Shown here one piece after another: positions 1 to 7,766 of a stretch of 64,000 nt of DNA. The position numbers were made by a program, and so were the translations under genes. Where the stretch lies: assembly GCF_030450125.1 (NCBI RefSeq), contig NZ_CP123923.1:4030001-4094000 (forward strand), written 5' to 3'. The notes beneath the pieces were generated by a model that worked only from the letters and a program-made list of their open reading frames with translations, was not told the origin of the DNA and did not search any database. The stretch comes from Streptomyces sp. WP-1. Its GTDB lineage: Bacteria > Actinomycetota > Actinomycetes > Streptomycetales > Streptomycetaceae. The stretch's first letter is position 1, and each line of letters opens with the position of its first letter.

Positions 1-710
1 GCGATGTCCAGATGGACGTCACCGATGCCGGCCGCGGCGGCCCGTTCCAGCCGGGCGGCCGGGCCGCCGACGATCACGACCTTGGCGGCACCGGCCAGTT
101 GCGCGAACGCGGCCGCCGCCAGCCCGACCGGGCCGCTGCCCTGCACCACCACGGTCTCGCCCAGCCGCACCGGCCGCCTCTCGTACAGCGCGTGCGCCAC
201 GGTGGGCCCGGCGCAGGCCAGCGACATGGCGGCGAGCGGGTCGGTGCCGTCCGGCACCTTGATCACGGTGGTGCCGGGTCGCAGCACGATGTGGTCGGCC
301 CACGCCCCGGAGAGTTCCGGGCCGTCGGCGAGGGCCCGGTTGACGCCGTAGGTGCGGCGCCGCTCGCACAGGGTCGGCTCGCGGTGCAGTCGGCAGGGCG
401 GGCAGACACCGCAGGCGATGGAGGAGGCCCACATCACCGTGTCGCCGGCCGCGAGCGGCGCCCCGGTGGCGTCCTGGTGGCTGCCCTCGCCCAGCTCCTG
501 TACGACGCCGAGCCCTTCGTGGCCGAGGACGAGCGGGACGGGGATGTCCAGGTGGCCCTCGCGCAGATGCAGGTCCGTGCCGCAGACACCGCCGTACCCG
601 CAGGCGACGACCATGCCGCCGGCGGGCGCCGCGGGCAGCGGGAACTCCCGCAGCCGCAGCGGCTCTCCGAACTCCTCCAGGACGACCGCGCGTCCGGTGC
701 GCCCGCTCAT
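1..710 (-). CDS. Zinc-dependent alcohol dehydrogenase (MDR family), C-terminus cut by window edge
   Basis: The first 236 codons are visible and the rest lies left of the window. The N-terminal GroES-like domain has the catalytic-zinc cysteine in CGYGGVCGTDLH, the GHEGLG motif and a structural-zinc cluster (CGVCPPCRLHREPTLC). The Rossmann fold begins with GSGPVGLAA. These features place it among medium-chain zinc alcohol dehydrogenases that oxidise alcohols or reduce aldehydes with NAD(P). The ATG at 710 overlaps the dioxygenase stop as ATGA, so translation is probably coupled and this is the tenth gene of the leftward operon. The substrate cannot be read from the sequence; in context it may reduce or oxidise a pathway intermediate. 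Confidence 0.9.
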   Translation of the reverse strand, partial: MSGRTGRAVVLEEFGEPLRLREFPLPAAPAGGMVVACGYGGVCGTDLHLREGHLDIPVPLVLGHEGLGVVQELGEGSHQDATGAPLAAGDTVMWASSIACGVCPPCRLHREPTLCERRRTYGVNRALADGPELSGAWADHIVLRPGTTVIKVPDGTDPLAAMSLACAGPTVAHALYERRPVRLGETVVVQGSGPVGLAAAAFAQLAGAAKVVIVGGPAARLERAAAAGIGDVHLDI

Positions 711-1519
711 GCCGTCACCGCGCTCAGGGTCCGGGAGAACGGCGCGGCCAGCGGACGCAGCGGCTCGGTGTCGCGGCACACCACGTAGTCCGGGCGGGGC
801 TCGCTCGTGGGCCGCGGCGGGTTGGCGACGTCGTTGTAGGTGACGATCAGCAGCCGGCGGGCGTACGGCGACATGTTGGGCGACGAACCGTGCACGATCT
901 CCGGGGAGAACAGCACCACGGAGCCGGCCGGGCCCTTGGGGCTGGTCATGCCGTGCCGGTCGACGTGCTCGGCGAGCTGGCGCGGTGACAGCGAGATGTC
1001 GTCGGGGTCGAGGTGCTGCTCGGAGCGGGCGGCGGCGGAGCGGCCCTCGTGGACGAGCCCGTCGCGGTGCGAGCCGGGCAGGAAGATGACCGGGCCGTTG
1101 AACTCGTTCACGTCGTCGAGGAAGACACCGATGTTGACCTGGCGCGGCGCGGGCAGGTTGTCGGCGAGCCGCCAGGCGAGGAAGTCCTGGTGCCAGGCCC
1201 ACTTGTCGCCGCCGAACGCCGGCTTGGCGTTGATCTTGAACTGGTAGACGTAGACGTCCTCGGTGAGCAGCTGCTGCACGGGCTCCAGCAGGCGCGGGTC
1301 GCGGATCAGACCGGCGTACTCGGGCTGCCGCTGGTGCGAGGAGTACACCGCGCGCACCTGGGTGCCGCCGTCCTCGGTCACCACCTGCGGGCCGGGCGTC
1401 CGCGCGTCGCGCTCGAAGGCGGCGCGCAGCGACTCCACCTCCCGCGGTGCGAGGAGCGAGTCGAGCAGCAGGAAACCCTGCTCGTGGTACTGGTCGGCCT
1501 GGTGCTGGGTCAGTCGCAT
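707..1519 (-). CDS. Phytanoyl-CoA dioxygenase (PhyH) family Fe(II)/2-oxoglutarate oxygenase
   Basis: The 270-residue product is the usual length for PhyH-family mononuclear iron oxygenases, which hydroxylate substrates using 2-oxoglutarate and O2. The iron ligands are visible as H110 and D112 in WAWHQDF and H210 in EIVHGSSPN, and R221 or R222 (ARRLLIVTYN) would bind the 2-oxoglutarate carboxylate. FLPGSH is also typical. I chose the ATG at 1519 because AGGAG lies 9 bases upstream; the ATG at 1525 leaves only 3. The gene follows the SDR by 65 bases and overlaps the alcohol dehydrogenase by ATGA. The substrate is unknown; hydroxylation of a carrier- or CoA-bound amino acid derivative would fit the cluster but is inference. 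Confidence 0.9.
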   Translation of the reverse strand: MRLTQHQADQYHEQGFLLLDSLLAPREVESLRAAFERDARTPGPQVVTEDGGTQVRAVYSSHQRQPEYAGLIRDPRLLEPVQQLLTEDVYVYQFKINAKPAFGGDKWAWHQDFLAWRLADNLPAPRQVNIGVFLDDVNEFNGPVIFLPGSHRDGLVHEGRSAAARSEQHLDPDDISLSPRQLAEHVDRHGMTSPKGPAGSVVLFSPEIVHGSSPNMSPYARRLLIVTYNDVANPPRPTSEPRPDYVVCRDTEPLRPLAAPFSRTLSAVTA

Positions 1520-1584
1520 GCGCATCTTCTCCTGAGAGGTGAGGGAAGAGGTGGGGAATCCGTCGGGCCGGGCGGGGCGGGGAG

Positions 1585-2319
1585 TCAGCCCATGAAGTGG
1601 CCGCCGTCGACGATCAGTTGCTGTCCGGTGACGTAGCCGCCGCGCGCGGTCACCAGGAATTCGAGGGCGTCGGCCATGTCCTCGGCCGTGCCGAGCCGGC
1701 CACCGGGGATGGTGTCCAGGACGGCGGCCAGCCGCTCCGGGTCGTCGAGGCGGTAGCGCTCGGTGACCTCTTCGGTGTCGGTGAATCCGGGCAGCAGGGC
1801 GTTCACCCGGATGTGCGGGGCGAGTTCGAGGGCCAGGCACTTGGTGAGCTGGAGCAGGCCCGCCTTGCTCGCGCAGTAGTTGGCGCCGTCGCGGCGGGGC
1901 CGGATCGCCGTGGTGGAGGCGACGTTGACGATGCTGCCGCCGCCCGCCCGGAGCATCGCGGGCGCCAGCGCGCTGGTGAGGTGGAAGGGACCGGAGAGGT
2001 TGGTGGCCAGCACCGTGTCCCAGTCCTCGGCGGTCATCGAGGAGAACGGCCGGTCGCGGTTCACCCCGGCGTTGTTGACCAGCACGGACGGCGGGCCGTA
2101 CGTGCCGGTGATCCGCTCGCAGACGGTCCGGATCTCCGCGGGCCGGGTGAGATCGCAGCGCAGCGGCTCGATCCGGCCCTCGCCCGCCTTGGCGATGTCC
2201 TGTGCGGCGGCTTCGTCGCCACGGTAGAGGGCGATCACCCGGTGGCCGAGGGACGCGAGCCGCAGGCTCAGTGCCCGCCCGATGCCGCGGGTGCCGCCGC
2301 TCACCACGGAGATCGTCAT
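1585..2319 (-). CDS. Short-chain dehydrogenase/reductase (FabG-like SDR)
   Basis: A classical 244-residue SDR. The cofactor motif is SGGTRGIG (residues 7-14), followed by NNAG (82-85) and the catalytic set S135, Y148 and K152 in the YxxxK arrangement (YCASK). The C-terminal VDGG motif is present. The family reduces ketones or oxidises alcohols with NAD(P)H and includes beta-ketoacyl-ACP reductases. An AAGGGG ribosome site precedes the ATG. It sits 31 bases after panD and before the dioxygenase. In this cluster it could reduce a beta-keto thioester or oxidise the hydroxyl group set by the dioxygenase, but nothing in the sequence fixes the substrate. Confidence 0.9.
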   Translation of the reverse strand: MTISVVSGGTRGIGRALSLRLASLGHRVIALYRGDEAAAQDIAKAGEGRIEPLRCDLTRPAEIRTVCERITGTYGPPSVLVNNAGVNRDRPFSSMTAEDWDTVLATNLSGPFHLTSALAPAMLRAGGGSIVNVASTTAIRPRRDGANYCASKAGLLQLTKCLALELAPHIRVNALLPGFTDTEEVTERYRLDDPERLAAVLDTIPGGRLGTAEDMADALEFLVTARGGYVTGQQLIVDGGHFMG

Positions 2320-2350
2320 GGTGTCCCCTTCGCGGGGCGCGCGCCGGCCA

Positions 2351-2767
2351 TCAGCCGGCGACGAGGTCGCCGCGCTTGAGGCCCGAGCCCTCGGGCACCT
2401 CGGCCGGGTCGCCGCCCACGGCGGAGATGGCGTTGTGCTCGTCGACGAAGACGACGTGCGGGACGAGGGCGGCGGCCTCGGCGTCCGTCATGGAGGCGTA
2501 GGCGATGAGGATGACGAGGTCGCCGGGGCTGATGAGGCGGGCGGCGGCGCCGTTGATCCCGATGACGCCGGAGCCGGCGGGGCCCTCGATGACGTACGTG
2601 GACAGCCGGGCGCCGTTGTCGATGTCGACGATGTCGACCTTCTCGCCCGCCATCAGGTCGGCGGCCTTCATGAGGTCGGCGTCGACGGTCACCGAGCCGA
2701 CATAGTGCAGGTCGGCCTGGGTGACGGTGGCGCGGTGGATCTTCGACTTCATCAGGGTGCGGTACAT
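2351..2767 (-). CDS. panD: Aspartate 1-decarboxylase proenzyme, pyruvoyl type
   Basis: PanD converts L-aspartate to beta-alanine and CO2. The 138-residue proenzyme carries the self-processing site GSV at residues 24-26, where cleavage before S25 creates the pyruvoyl group. The opening [20 protein letters not shown] and the NGAA segment are characteristic. In most bacteria panD serves pantothenate synthesis; here it is embedded between a flavin reductase and an SDR in an operon with an adenylation enzyme and a carrier protein. I infer that it supplies beta-alanine to the pathway or boosts CoA and phosphopantetheine. Whether the genome has a second, housekeeping panD cannot be seen here. GGAG precedes the ATG by five bases. 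Confidence 0.95.
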   Translation of the reverse strand: MYRTLMKSKIHRATVTQADLHYVGSVTVDADLMKAADLMAGEKVDIVDIDNGARLSTYVIEGPAGSGVIGINGAAARLISPGDLVILIAYASMTDAEAAALVPHVVFVDEHNAISAVGGDPAEVPEGSGLKRGDLVAG

Positions 2768-2824
2768 GCGGACTCCTCGGATTGGGGGGGGTGGGTGCGG
2801 GGCGGCCGGTGGCGCGGGGCCCGG

Positions 2825-3358
2825 TCAGGCCGGCCAGGTGGCGTAGCGGCGCCTGCCGTACAGCAGCGGCGGCTCTTCGGCGGCCGGGGCGTGGGTCTGG
2901 ATGTCCAGCACCTCGCCGATCACGACGGTGTGGTCGCCGGCCGGGACGAGCCGGGCGACCCGGCACTCGGCGGTGGCGTGCGCGTCCTCGGTCAGCGCCG
3001 GCAGGCCCGTGGCGGGCGCGGGCCGCCACGGGACGGTGCGGAACCGGTCGGCGGCCGGTCCGGCGAACGCCTCGGCGGCGCGCCGCCCGCTGCCGTGCAG
3101 GAAGTTGACGGTGAAGGCACCGCGTGCGGTGAGGACCGGCAGGGTGCTCCCGTTGTTGCCCGCGCAGACCAGCAGTTGCGGCGGGGCGAGGGAGAGCGAG
3201 CACAGGGCGGTGCAGGTGAAGCCGTACGGCACGCCCTGCGCGTCGGCGGTGGTGATGACGGCGACGCCGCTGGGGTGGGAGCCCATCAGGGCCCGGAAGG
3301 CGTCGTGGGTGACGGCGCGGTCGGTGACGGCGCGGTCGTCCTGGACGGGGGTCACCAT
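2825..3358 (-). CDS. Flavin reductase domain protein (HpaC-like)
   Basis: The 177-residue product matches the flavin reductase fold, with the hallmark segment PSGVAVITT near the N-terminus and GFTCTALCSLSLAPP, which forms the FMN/FAD pocket. Members reduce free flavin with NAD(P)H and hand it to a partner monooxygenase. The start at 3358 lies inside the end of the preceding acyl-CoA-dehydrogenase-like gene (7-base overlap; a GTG at 3355 would give a GTGA overlap), so the two are translationally coupled. That pairing suggests the flavoprotein partner is an oxygenase rather than a true dehydrogenase; this is inference from gene order. Confidence 0.9.
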   Translation of the reverse strand: MVTPVQDDRAVTDRAVTHDAFRALMGSHPSGVAVITTADAQGVPYGFTCTALCSLSLAPPQLLVCAGNNGSTLPVLTARGAFTVNFLHGSGRRAAEAFAGPAADRFRTVPWRPAPATGLPALTEDAHATAECRVARLVPAGDHTVVIGEVLDIQTHAPAAEEPPLLYGRRRYATWPA

Positions 3359-4542
3359 GCGAACGCCCGGGCGTCGTAGAGGTTGACGCCGACCGCGGCC
3401 TTGCCCAGGTATTCCAGGCATTCCTGTGGCTTGGCCGGCATCACGTGGGCGAACTGGGCCTCGCGGATCAGCCGTTCCAGCGGATGGCTGCGGCTGACCG
3501 CGGCCGAGCCGCACAGCCTGAGCGCGTCCTGGGCGAGCCGCGGCCCGACCTCGCCGACCACGTACTTGGCGGCGTGCACCATGGCATTGGCCTCCAGGCT
3601 GCCGCGTTCGGCGGTGACGAGGTCACCGGCCTCGTGCACCAGGGCGCGGGCGGCCCGCAGCCGGGCGGACATCCGGCCCAGCTCCTGCTGGACGACGGGT
3701 GAGTCGGCGCGGGCGGGGGAGGCGGTGACATGGTCGACGGTGTGCCGGAAGAGGGCCTCGGCGATCCCGAGGTAGGCGCCCGTGTAGCCGGCGATCATCC
3801 AGTGCGGTTCGCGGACGACCTTGAACAGGGACATGCCCTCGACGCCGAGGTAGAGGCGGGAGCGGGGCACCCGGACCTCGTCCAGCGTCATCGGGGCGGT
3901 GCTGGTGCCGTACATCGCCGACATGTGGTGCGCGGTGCCGAAGCTGACGCCGGGGTCGTCGGCGGCGACGACGAAGTGCGAGGCCTCGCCGGTCTCCTCG
4001 TCGCCGTTGTCGGCGGCCGCCGCGACGACGTAGTAGTCGGCGGCGCCGGCCAGCGACACGAAGTGCTTGGTGCCGTTGAGGATGTAGTGCGTGCCGTCGT
4101 CGGACAGCCGGTAGCGGGTCCGCATCCCGCGGAGTTTGGCGCCGCGTCCGGCCTCGGAGGTGGCGGAGGCGAACAGCTTGCGGCCGCCTACGACCTCCTC
4201 CAGCATCCAGGCGCGGAACGTCTCGGCGGCCGGGGGCAGCCGGGTGCCGGCGGCGTCGGCGAGCGCGCCGATGACGACGTGGTGCATGTTGAGGCCGAGG
4301 GCGGCGGCGCCGTGGTGCGCGCCGAGTTCGGCCAGCACCCGCCAGTAGTCGCCGAAGCCCAGGCCGGCGCCGCCCGCCTCGTGCGGCACGAGCAGGGCGA
4401 GCAGTCCGGACTCGCGCAGGACGCGGTAGGCCTCGTGGCCGTTGTCGTGTCCGGCGTCGGTGGCGGCCGCGAGCGGGGCGATCCGCTCACCGGTGCGTGC
4501 CGCGAGTTTGAGCAGGCTGTCGAGTGGGGTTGGGGGCGTCAT
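3352..4542 (-). CDS. Acyl-CoA-dehydrogenase-fold flavoprotein 1 (possible flavin-dependent monooxygenase)
   Basis: A 396-residue protein with the acyl-CoA dehydrogenase fold: helical N-domain (VPHEAGGAGLG), a mid beta-domain (NGTKHFVSLAG, residues 156-166) and a C-terminal helical bundle ending MPAKPQECLEYLGK. The usual C-terminal catalytic glutamate region is not obvious; E245 in VVREPHWM could be an isovaleryl-type base. Group D two-component monooxygenases (for example N-hydroxylases) share this fold, and the next gene is a flavin reductase overlapping by seven bases. I therefore regard oxygenase and dehydrogenase roles as both open. Start at 4542, with AAGGA six bases upstream. A 15-base repeat array separates it from the second flavoprotein gene. 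Confidence 0.85.
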   Translation of the reverse strand: MTPPTPLDSLLKLAARTGERIAPLAAATDAGHDNGHEAYRVLRESGLLALLVPHEAGGAGLGFGDYWRVLAELGAHHGAAALGLNMHHVVIGALADAAGTRLPPAAETFRAWMLEEVVGGRKLFASATSEAGRGAKLRGMRTRYRLSDDGTHYILNGTKHFVSLAGAADYYVVAAAADNGDEETGEASHFVVAADDPGVSFGTAHHMSAMYGTSTAPMTLDEVRVPRSRLYLGVEGMSLFKVVREPHWMIAGYTGAYLGIAEALFRHTVDHVTASPARADSPVVQQELGRMSARLRAARALVHEAGDLVTAERGSLEANAMVHAAKYVVGEVGPRLAQDALRLCGSAAVSRSHPLERLIREAQFAHVMPAKPQECLEYLGKAAVGVNLYDARAFAW

Positions 4543-4600
4543 CGAAGTCCTTCGGGTCGGTGGTCGGCCTGTCGGGTCTCTGCCGGTCGGTCTCGACGGT

Positions 4601-4777
4601 CGGATCCCGTACGGTCGAACCTGGTCTGGTCGGATCTCGTACGGTCGGATCTGGCCCGGTCGGATCTCGTACGGCCGGTCTCGGCCGATCGGATCTCGGC
4701 CGATCGGATCTCGGCCGATCGGATCTCGCCCGGACGGATCTCGCCCGGACGGATCTCGCCCGGACGGTCTCGGCCGG
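4601..4777. repeat. Degenerate 15-bp tandem repeat array between two operon genes
   Basis: About twelve head-to-tail units of 14-15 bases, consensus CGGATCTCGSCCGRW on the + strand. The best-preserved units are 4690-4704 and 4705-4719 (identical) and 4720-4764 (three identical copies of a second variant). It fills the gap between the stop of flavoprotein 2 and the start of flavoprotein 1 and runs up to that stop. Fainter units continue to about 4553. Because 15 is a multiple of three, each frame reads as a pentapeptide repeat, but no start site with a ribosome-binding signal supports translation. There are no unique spacers, so it is not a CRISPR. Confidence 0.9.
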
Positions 4778-5938
4778 TCAGTTCTCGACCGGCAGACCCA
4801 GTTGCCGTGCGACGCCCACCCGCAGCAGGTCGTTCGGACCGGCGTAGGTGAGGGCCGCCATGGGGCCGGCCAGGTCGGCGGCGAGGTCGAAGCCGGGGAG
4901 GAAGGCACGGACGCCGGACAGCGCGGCGGCGTGCTCGGTCATCCGTACGTAGTCCTCGGAGACGGAGATCTTGGTGAGGGCCGCCTCGGTCGCCAGCTGC
5001 CGCGCGGGGACACCGGCGTCGAGCCGGGCGGCCATCGCGTAGAGCTGGACGCGGGAGCGGTGCAGGGCCATGGCCATGTCGCTGATCCGGGCGGCGACCT
5101 GGTGGCTCGCCCCCATCCGGCGGCCGAAGTGCTCGCGGCCGGCGGCCCAGTCGGCGGTGCGGGCCAGCAGGCGCTGCATCGGGCCGAGGGCGTAGCCGAG
5201 GATGACGGAGCGTTCCCAGGCGGTGGTGGAGGCCATCACCGCGAGGCCGGAGCCCTCCTCGCCGAGCAGCGCGCTGCCCGGCAACCGGACGTCCTCGAAG
5301 AGGAGTTCACCCATCGGCACGGTGGGCAGCGCGGTCTTGGCGAAGGTCTCGCCCCGGCGGATCCCCGGCAGGTCGAGCGGGAAGAGGAACGCGGACAGCG
5401 CGAACGGCGAGCGCCCCTCGGTGGTGCGGGCGAAGACGATCGCCCAGTCGGCCACGGGCGCGGCGGTGATGAACGTCTTGGCGCCGTCCAGCACGAAGCC
5501 GTCGCCCTCGCGCCGGGCCCGGGTGCGCATGGAGAACGGGTCGCTGCCGCCGCCGCGTTCGGTCAGCGCGTGGCACAGCAGCTTCCCGCCCTCCTGGACG
5601 TCGGCGACCGGGCGCCAGGCGTCCGCGCCGAGGGCGTCCCGCAGCGGGAACTGCATCCCGAAGAGCTGCGAGGCCAGCGCGTAGACCAGTCCCGGATCGG
5701 CACCGGCGAGACCGATGCCCTCGATCATGGCGAGCGAGCGGCTGACCGGGCCCGGCGCCGGGGCTTGCGGCCCGGCGAGCCGGAGCACACCGAGGTCGGC
5801 CATGGCCCCCCACTGGGCGGTGAAGTCCTCGTCCGCGATCCGCTCGACGACCGGTACGGCGAGGTCGCGGCAGCTGTCGACGAGCCGTTCGGTCTCCGGC
5901 GCCCCGGTGCGCAGTGCCGCGAGGGCCGCCGCACTCAC
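4778..5938 (-). CDS. Acyl-CoA/acyl-ACP dehydrogenase-like flavoprotein 2
   Basis: A 386-residue acyl-CoA dehydrogenase homologue. It keeps the FAD/substrate signature ALTERGGGSDP (125-135), DGAKTFIT (151-158) and WERS (241-244), where E242 is placed like the catalytic base of isovaleryl-CoA and prolyl-carrier-protein dehydrogenases. It probably oxidises an acyl or aminoacyl thioester to the alpha,beta-unsaturated form. The GTG at 5938 overlaps the carrier-protein stop as GTGA, which decides the start and implies coupled synthesis with its likely acyl donor. The preceding genes encode the carrier protein and adenylating enzyme, an arrangement seen in pyrrole-carboxylate pathways, where an aminoacyl-carrier protein is oxidised. 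Confidence 0.88.
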   Translation of the reverse strand: MSAAALAALRTGAPETERLVDSCRDLAVPVVERIADEDFTAQWGAMADLGVLRLAGPQAPAPGPVSRSLAMIEGIGLAGADPGLVYALASQLFGMQFPLRDALGADAWRPVADVQEGGKLLCHALTERGGGSDPFSMRTRARREGDGFVLDGAKTFITAAPVADWAIVFARTTEGRSPFALSAFLFPLDLPGIRRGETFAKTALPTVPMGELLFEDVRLPGSALLGEEGSGLAVMASTTAWERSVILGYALGPMQRLLARTADWAAGREHFGRRMGASHQVAARISDMAMALHRSRVQLYAMAARLDAGVPARQLATEAALTKISVSEDYVRMTEHAAALSGVRAFLPGFDLAADLAGPMAALTYAGPNDLLRVGVARQLGLPVEN

Positions 5939-6198
5939 TTGCGGCCCTCGCCGGAGAGGTTCTCGATGGCCGCCCAAAGTGCCTTGGGGCTGCGGAAGTT
6001 GGCAGCGACGATCTCGGTGTCGGGCAGCGCGATGCCGGCTTCCTTGTGCAGCGCGGTGACGATCTCCATGATCGCCAGCGAGTCCACGAGCCCCATCTCC
6101 AGCAGCGGGGTGTCGGCGTCGAGGGACCGGGCGTCCTGGCCGCGTCCCCAGGTGATGCGGCTGCCGATGAGGGTGCAGAGTTCTTCGACGCTGTTCAT
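5935..6198 (-). CDS. Acyl/peptidyl carrier protein
   Basis: An 87-residue stand-alone carrier protein. The phosphopantetheine attachment serine is S40 in GLVDSLAIMEIV, with the DSL core typical of acyl and peptidyl carrier proteins. It would hold the substrate as a thioester after loading by the adjacent adenylation enzyme. The ATG overlaps the adenylation gene's stop (ATGA) and its own stop overlaps the next gene (GTGA), so three genes are tightly coupled. It is likely the scaffold on which flavoprotein 2 and perhaps the dioxygenase act. A phosphopantetheinyl transferase is not present in the window. Confidence 0.93.
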   Translation of the reverse strand: MNSVEELCTLIGSRITWGRGQDARSLDADTPLLEMGLVDSLAIMEIVTALHKEAGIALPDTEIVAANFRSPKALWAAIENLSGEGRK

Positions 6199-7766
6199 GC
6201 GGTGATCTCCTCCAGGAGCGCGGGGGCGGCGGTGTGGTCGGCGGCGCCGAGGGCGCGGCGGTCGACCTTGCCGCTGCTGGTGGTGGGCAGAGCGGTGAGC
6301 GGGACGACGCGGTCGGGGAGCATCCGCTTGGGCAGTACGTCGCGCAGGGCGGCCAGGACCTCCCGCTCGGACGCGTCGGTCTGCGCGTAGGCCCAGATCT
6401 GGCCCGCGTGGGGGCCTTCCTTGGCGACGACCGCGGCGGTGGCCACGTGCGGCAGCTCCAGGACGGCGTTCTCGACGTCCATCAGGTCGATGCGGTGGCC
6501 CCGCCGCTTGACCTGGTTGTCGCGCCTTCCACGCAGGAAGACCACGCCGTCGGCGGTGATCCGGCCGATGTCGCCGCTGGGGTAGGCCCGGCGGGCCACG
6601 CCGTCCCGGCAGGTGACGGTGACGGTGGGGTCGTCGGGCGCGCCGCCGCGCAGATACCCCTGGAAGACGACCGGCCCGGCGATGTGGATCTCGCCCTCGC
6701 CGTCGGTGGGCCGGCCCGCCGCATCGAGCACCTCGATGTGGACACCGCCGATGCCGCGCCCGATGGGCAGTTCCCGGTCCGCGGTCCAGTCGGCCGGCAC
6801 CCGGTGGTAGGTGCAGGCGTTCGTCTCGGTGGGCCCGTACAGGTTGTAGAAGGGCACCCCGTCCAGCGCCCGCAGATACCGTTCCAGCAGTTCGGGCGCG
6901 AACGCCTCGCCGCCGAAGGCCGCGATCCGCAGGGCGGGCGGCGGGGCGTCGGCGATGCCACCCTGCTGGAGCATGTTGTGGTACAGGGACGGCACCGCCA
7001 TGAAGGCGGTGATGCGCTGCTCGGTCAGCCAGCCGACGACATCACGCGGGAAGGCCCGCAGCACGTCCGGCATCAGCACCGTGCAGGCCCCCGCGGCGGC
7101 GGCGCTGAACAGGTCGAAGGTCGTCAGGTCGAAGGTGAGGGCGGCCTGCGAGCCGATCCGGTCCTCGGGGGTGAGGCCGAACTCCCCGGCGGCCCACAGC
7201 GCGTAGTGCGCGACGTTCTCGTGCGACAGCAGCACGCCCTTGGGCCAGCCGGTGCTGCCCGAGGTGAAGAGGATGTAGCCGCCGGCGTCGGTGGGCGGGG
7301 GCAGCGGCGCGGGCCGCTCGTGCGCGCCGAGGATCCGCAGCCCGTGCAGCCCGTGCTCGAAGGGGGTCTCGCCGGCCGGCACGCCGTCGCGGGCGCGGGC
7401 GGCGGCGCGGTGGGCCCCGGCCAGGGCGCGGTCGCAGGTCAGCAGCAGGGACAGCCCGGCGTTGCGGATCATGCGGGCGGTACGTTCCGGCGGGTCGGCC
7501 GTGTCGAGGGGCGCGGCGACCGCACCGGCCCGCAGCACCGCGTACAGGGCGATGACCGTGGCCGGAGTCTTGGGCGCGTAGACACCGATCCGGTCGCCCG
7601 GGGCCACACCGGTGGCGAGCAGCCGGTGCGCCAACGCGTCGACGGCGCGGTCGAGCCGGGCGTACGACCACTGCTCGCCGGCCCCCTCCAGGGCGGGGCG
7701 GTCGGGGTGGACGCGCGCGGAGCGGGCCAGCAGGGCGTCGAGGCGTACCGGTGTTCCCGTGGTCAT
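6195..7766 (-). CDS. Free-standing amino acid adenylation enzyme (NRPS A-domain type)
   Basis: A 523-residue ANL-superfamily enzyme that activates a carboxylic acid with ATP and loads it on a carrier protein. Core motifs: A3 LFTSGSTGWPKGV (167-178), A5 NLYGPTETN (308-316), A7 YPSGDIG (395-401), A8 GRRDNQVKRRGHRID and the A10 lysine K500 in TTSSGKVDRRAL. Aligning by eye to GrsA, the binding pocket reads D213, L214, F217, M256, A283, G285, L309, A317, C318, K500. The Asp at the first position points to an alpha-amino acid, with some resemblance to prolyl adenylases; known beta-alanine codes lack it there. Start ATG at 7766 overlaps the hydrolase stop (ATGA). Confidence 0.93.
   Translation of the reverse strand: MTTGTPVRLDALLARSARVHPDRPALEGAGEQWSYARLDRAVDALAHRLLATGVAPGDRIGVYAPKTPATVIALYAVLRAGAVAAPLDTADPPERTARMIRNAGLSLLLTCDRALAGAHRAAARARDGVPAGETPFEHGLHGLRILGAHERPAPLPPPTDAGGYILFTSGSTGWPKGVLLSHENVAHYALWAAGEFGLTPEDRIGSQAALTFDLTTFDLFSAAAAGACTVLMPDVLRAFPRDVVGWLTEQRITAFMAVPSLYHNMLQQGGIADAPPPALRIAAFGGEAFAPELLERYLRALDGVPFYNLYGPTETNACTYHRVPADWTADRELPIGRGIGGVHIEVLDAAGRPTDGEGEIHIAGPVVFQGYLRGGAPDDPTVTVTCRDGVARRAYPSGDIGRITADGVVFLRGRRDNQVKRRGHRIDLMDVENAVLELPHVATAAVVAKEGPHAGQIWAYAQTDASEREVLAALRDVLPKRMLPDRVVPLTALPTTSSGKVDRRALGAADHTAAPALLEEITA

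Noticed and set aside
4601..4777. CRISPR-like array
   Set aside because: The units are contiguous and 15 bases long with no unique spacers and no cas genes nearby.
4543..4908. Open reading frame upstream of flavoprotein 1 that translates the repeat array as a peptide repeat
   Set aside because: It has no ribosome-binding site, overlaps the end of flavoprotein 2 and is open only because the repeat unit is a multiple of three.
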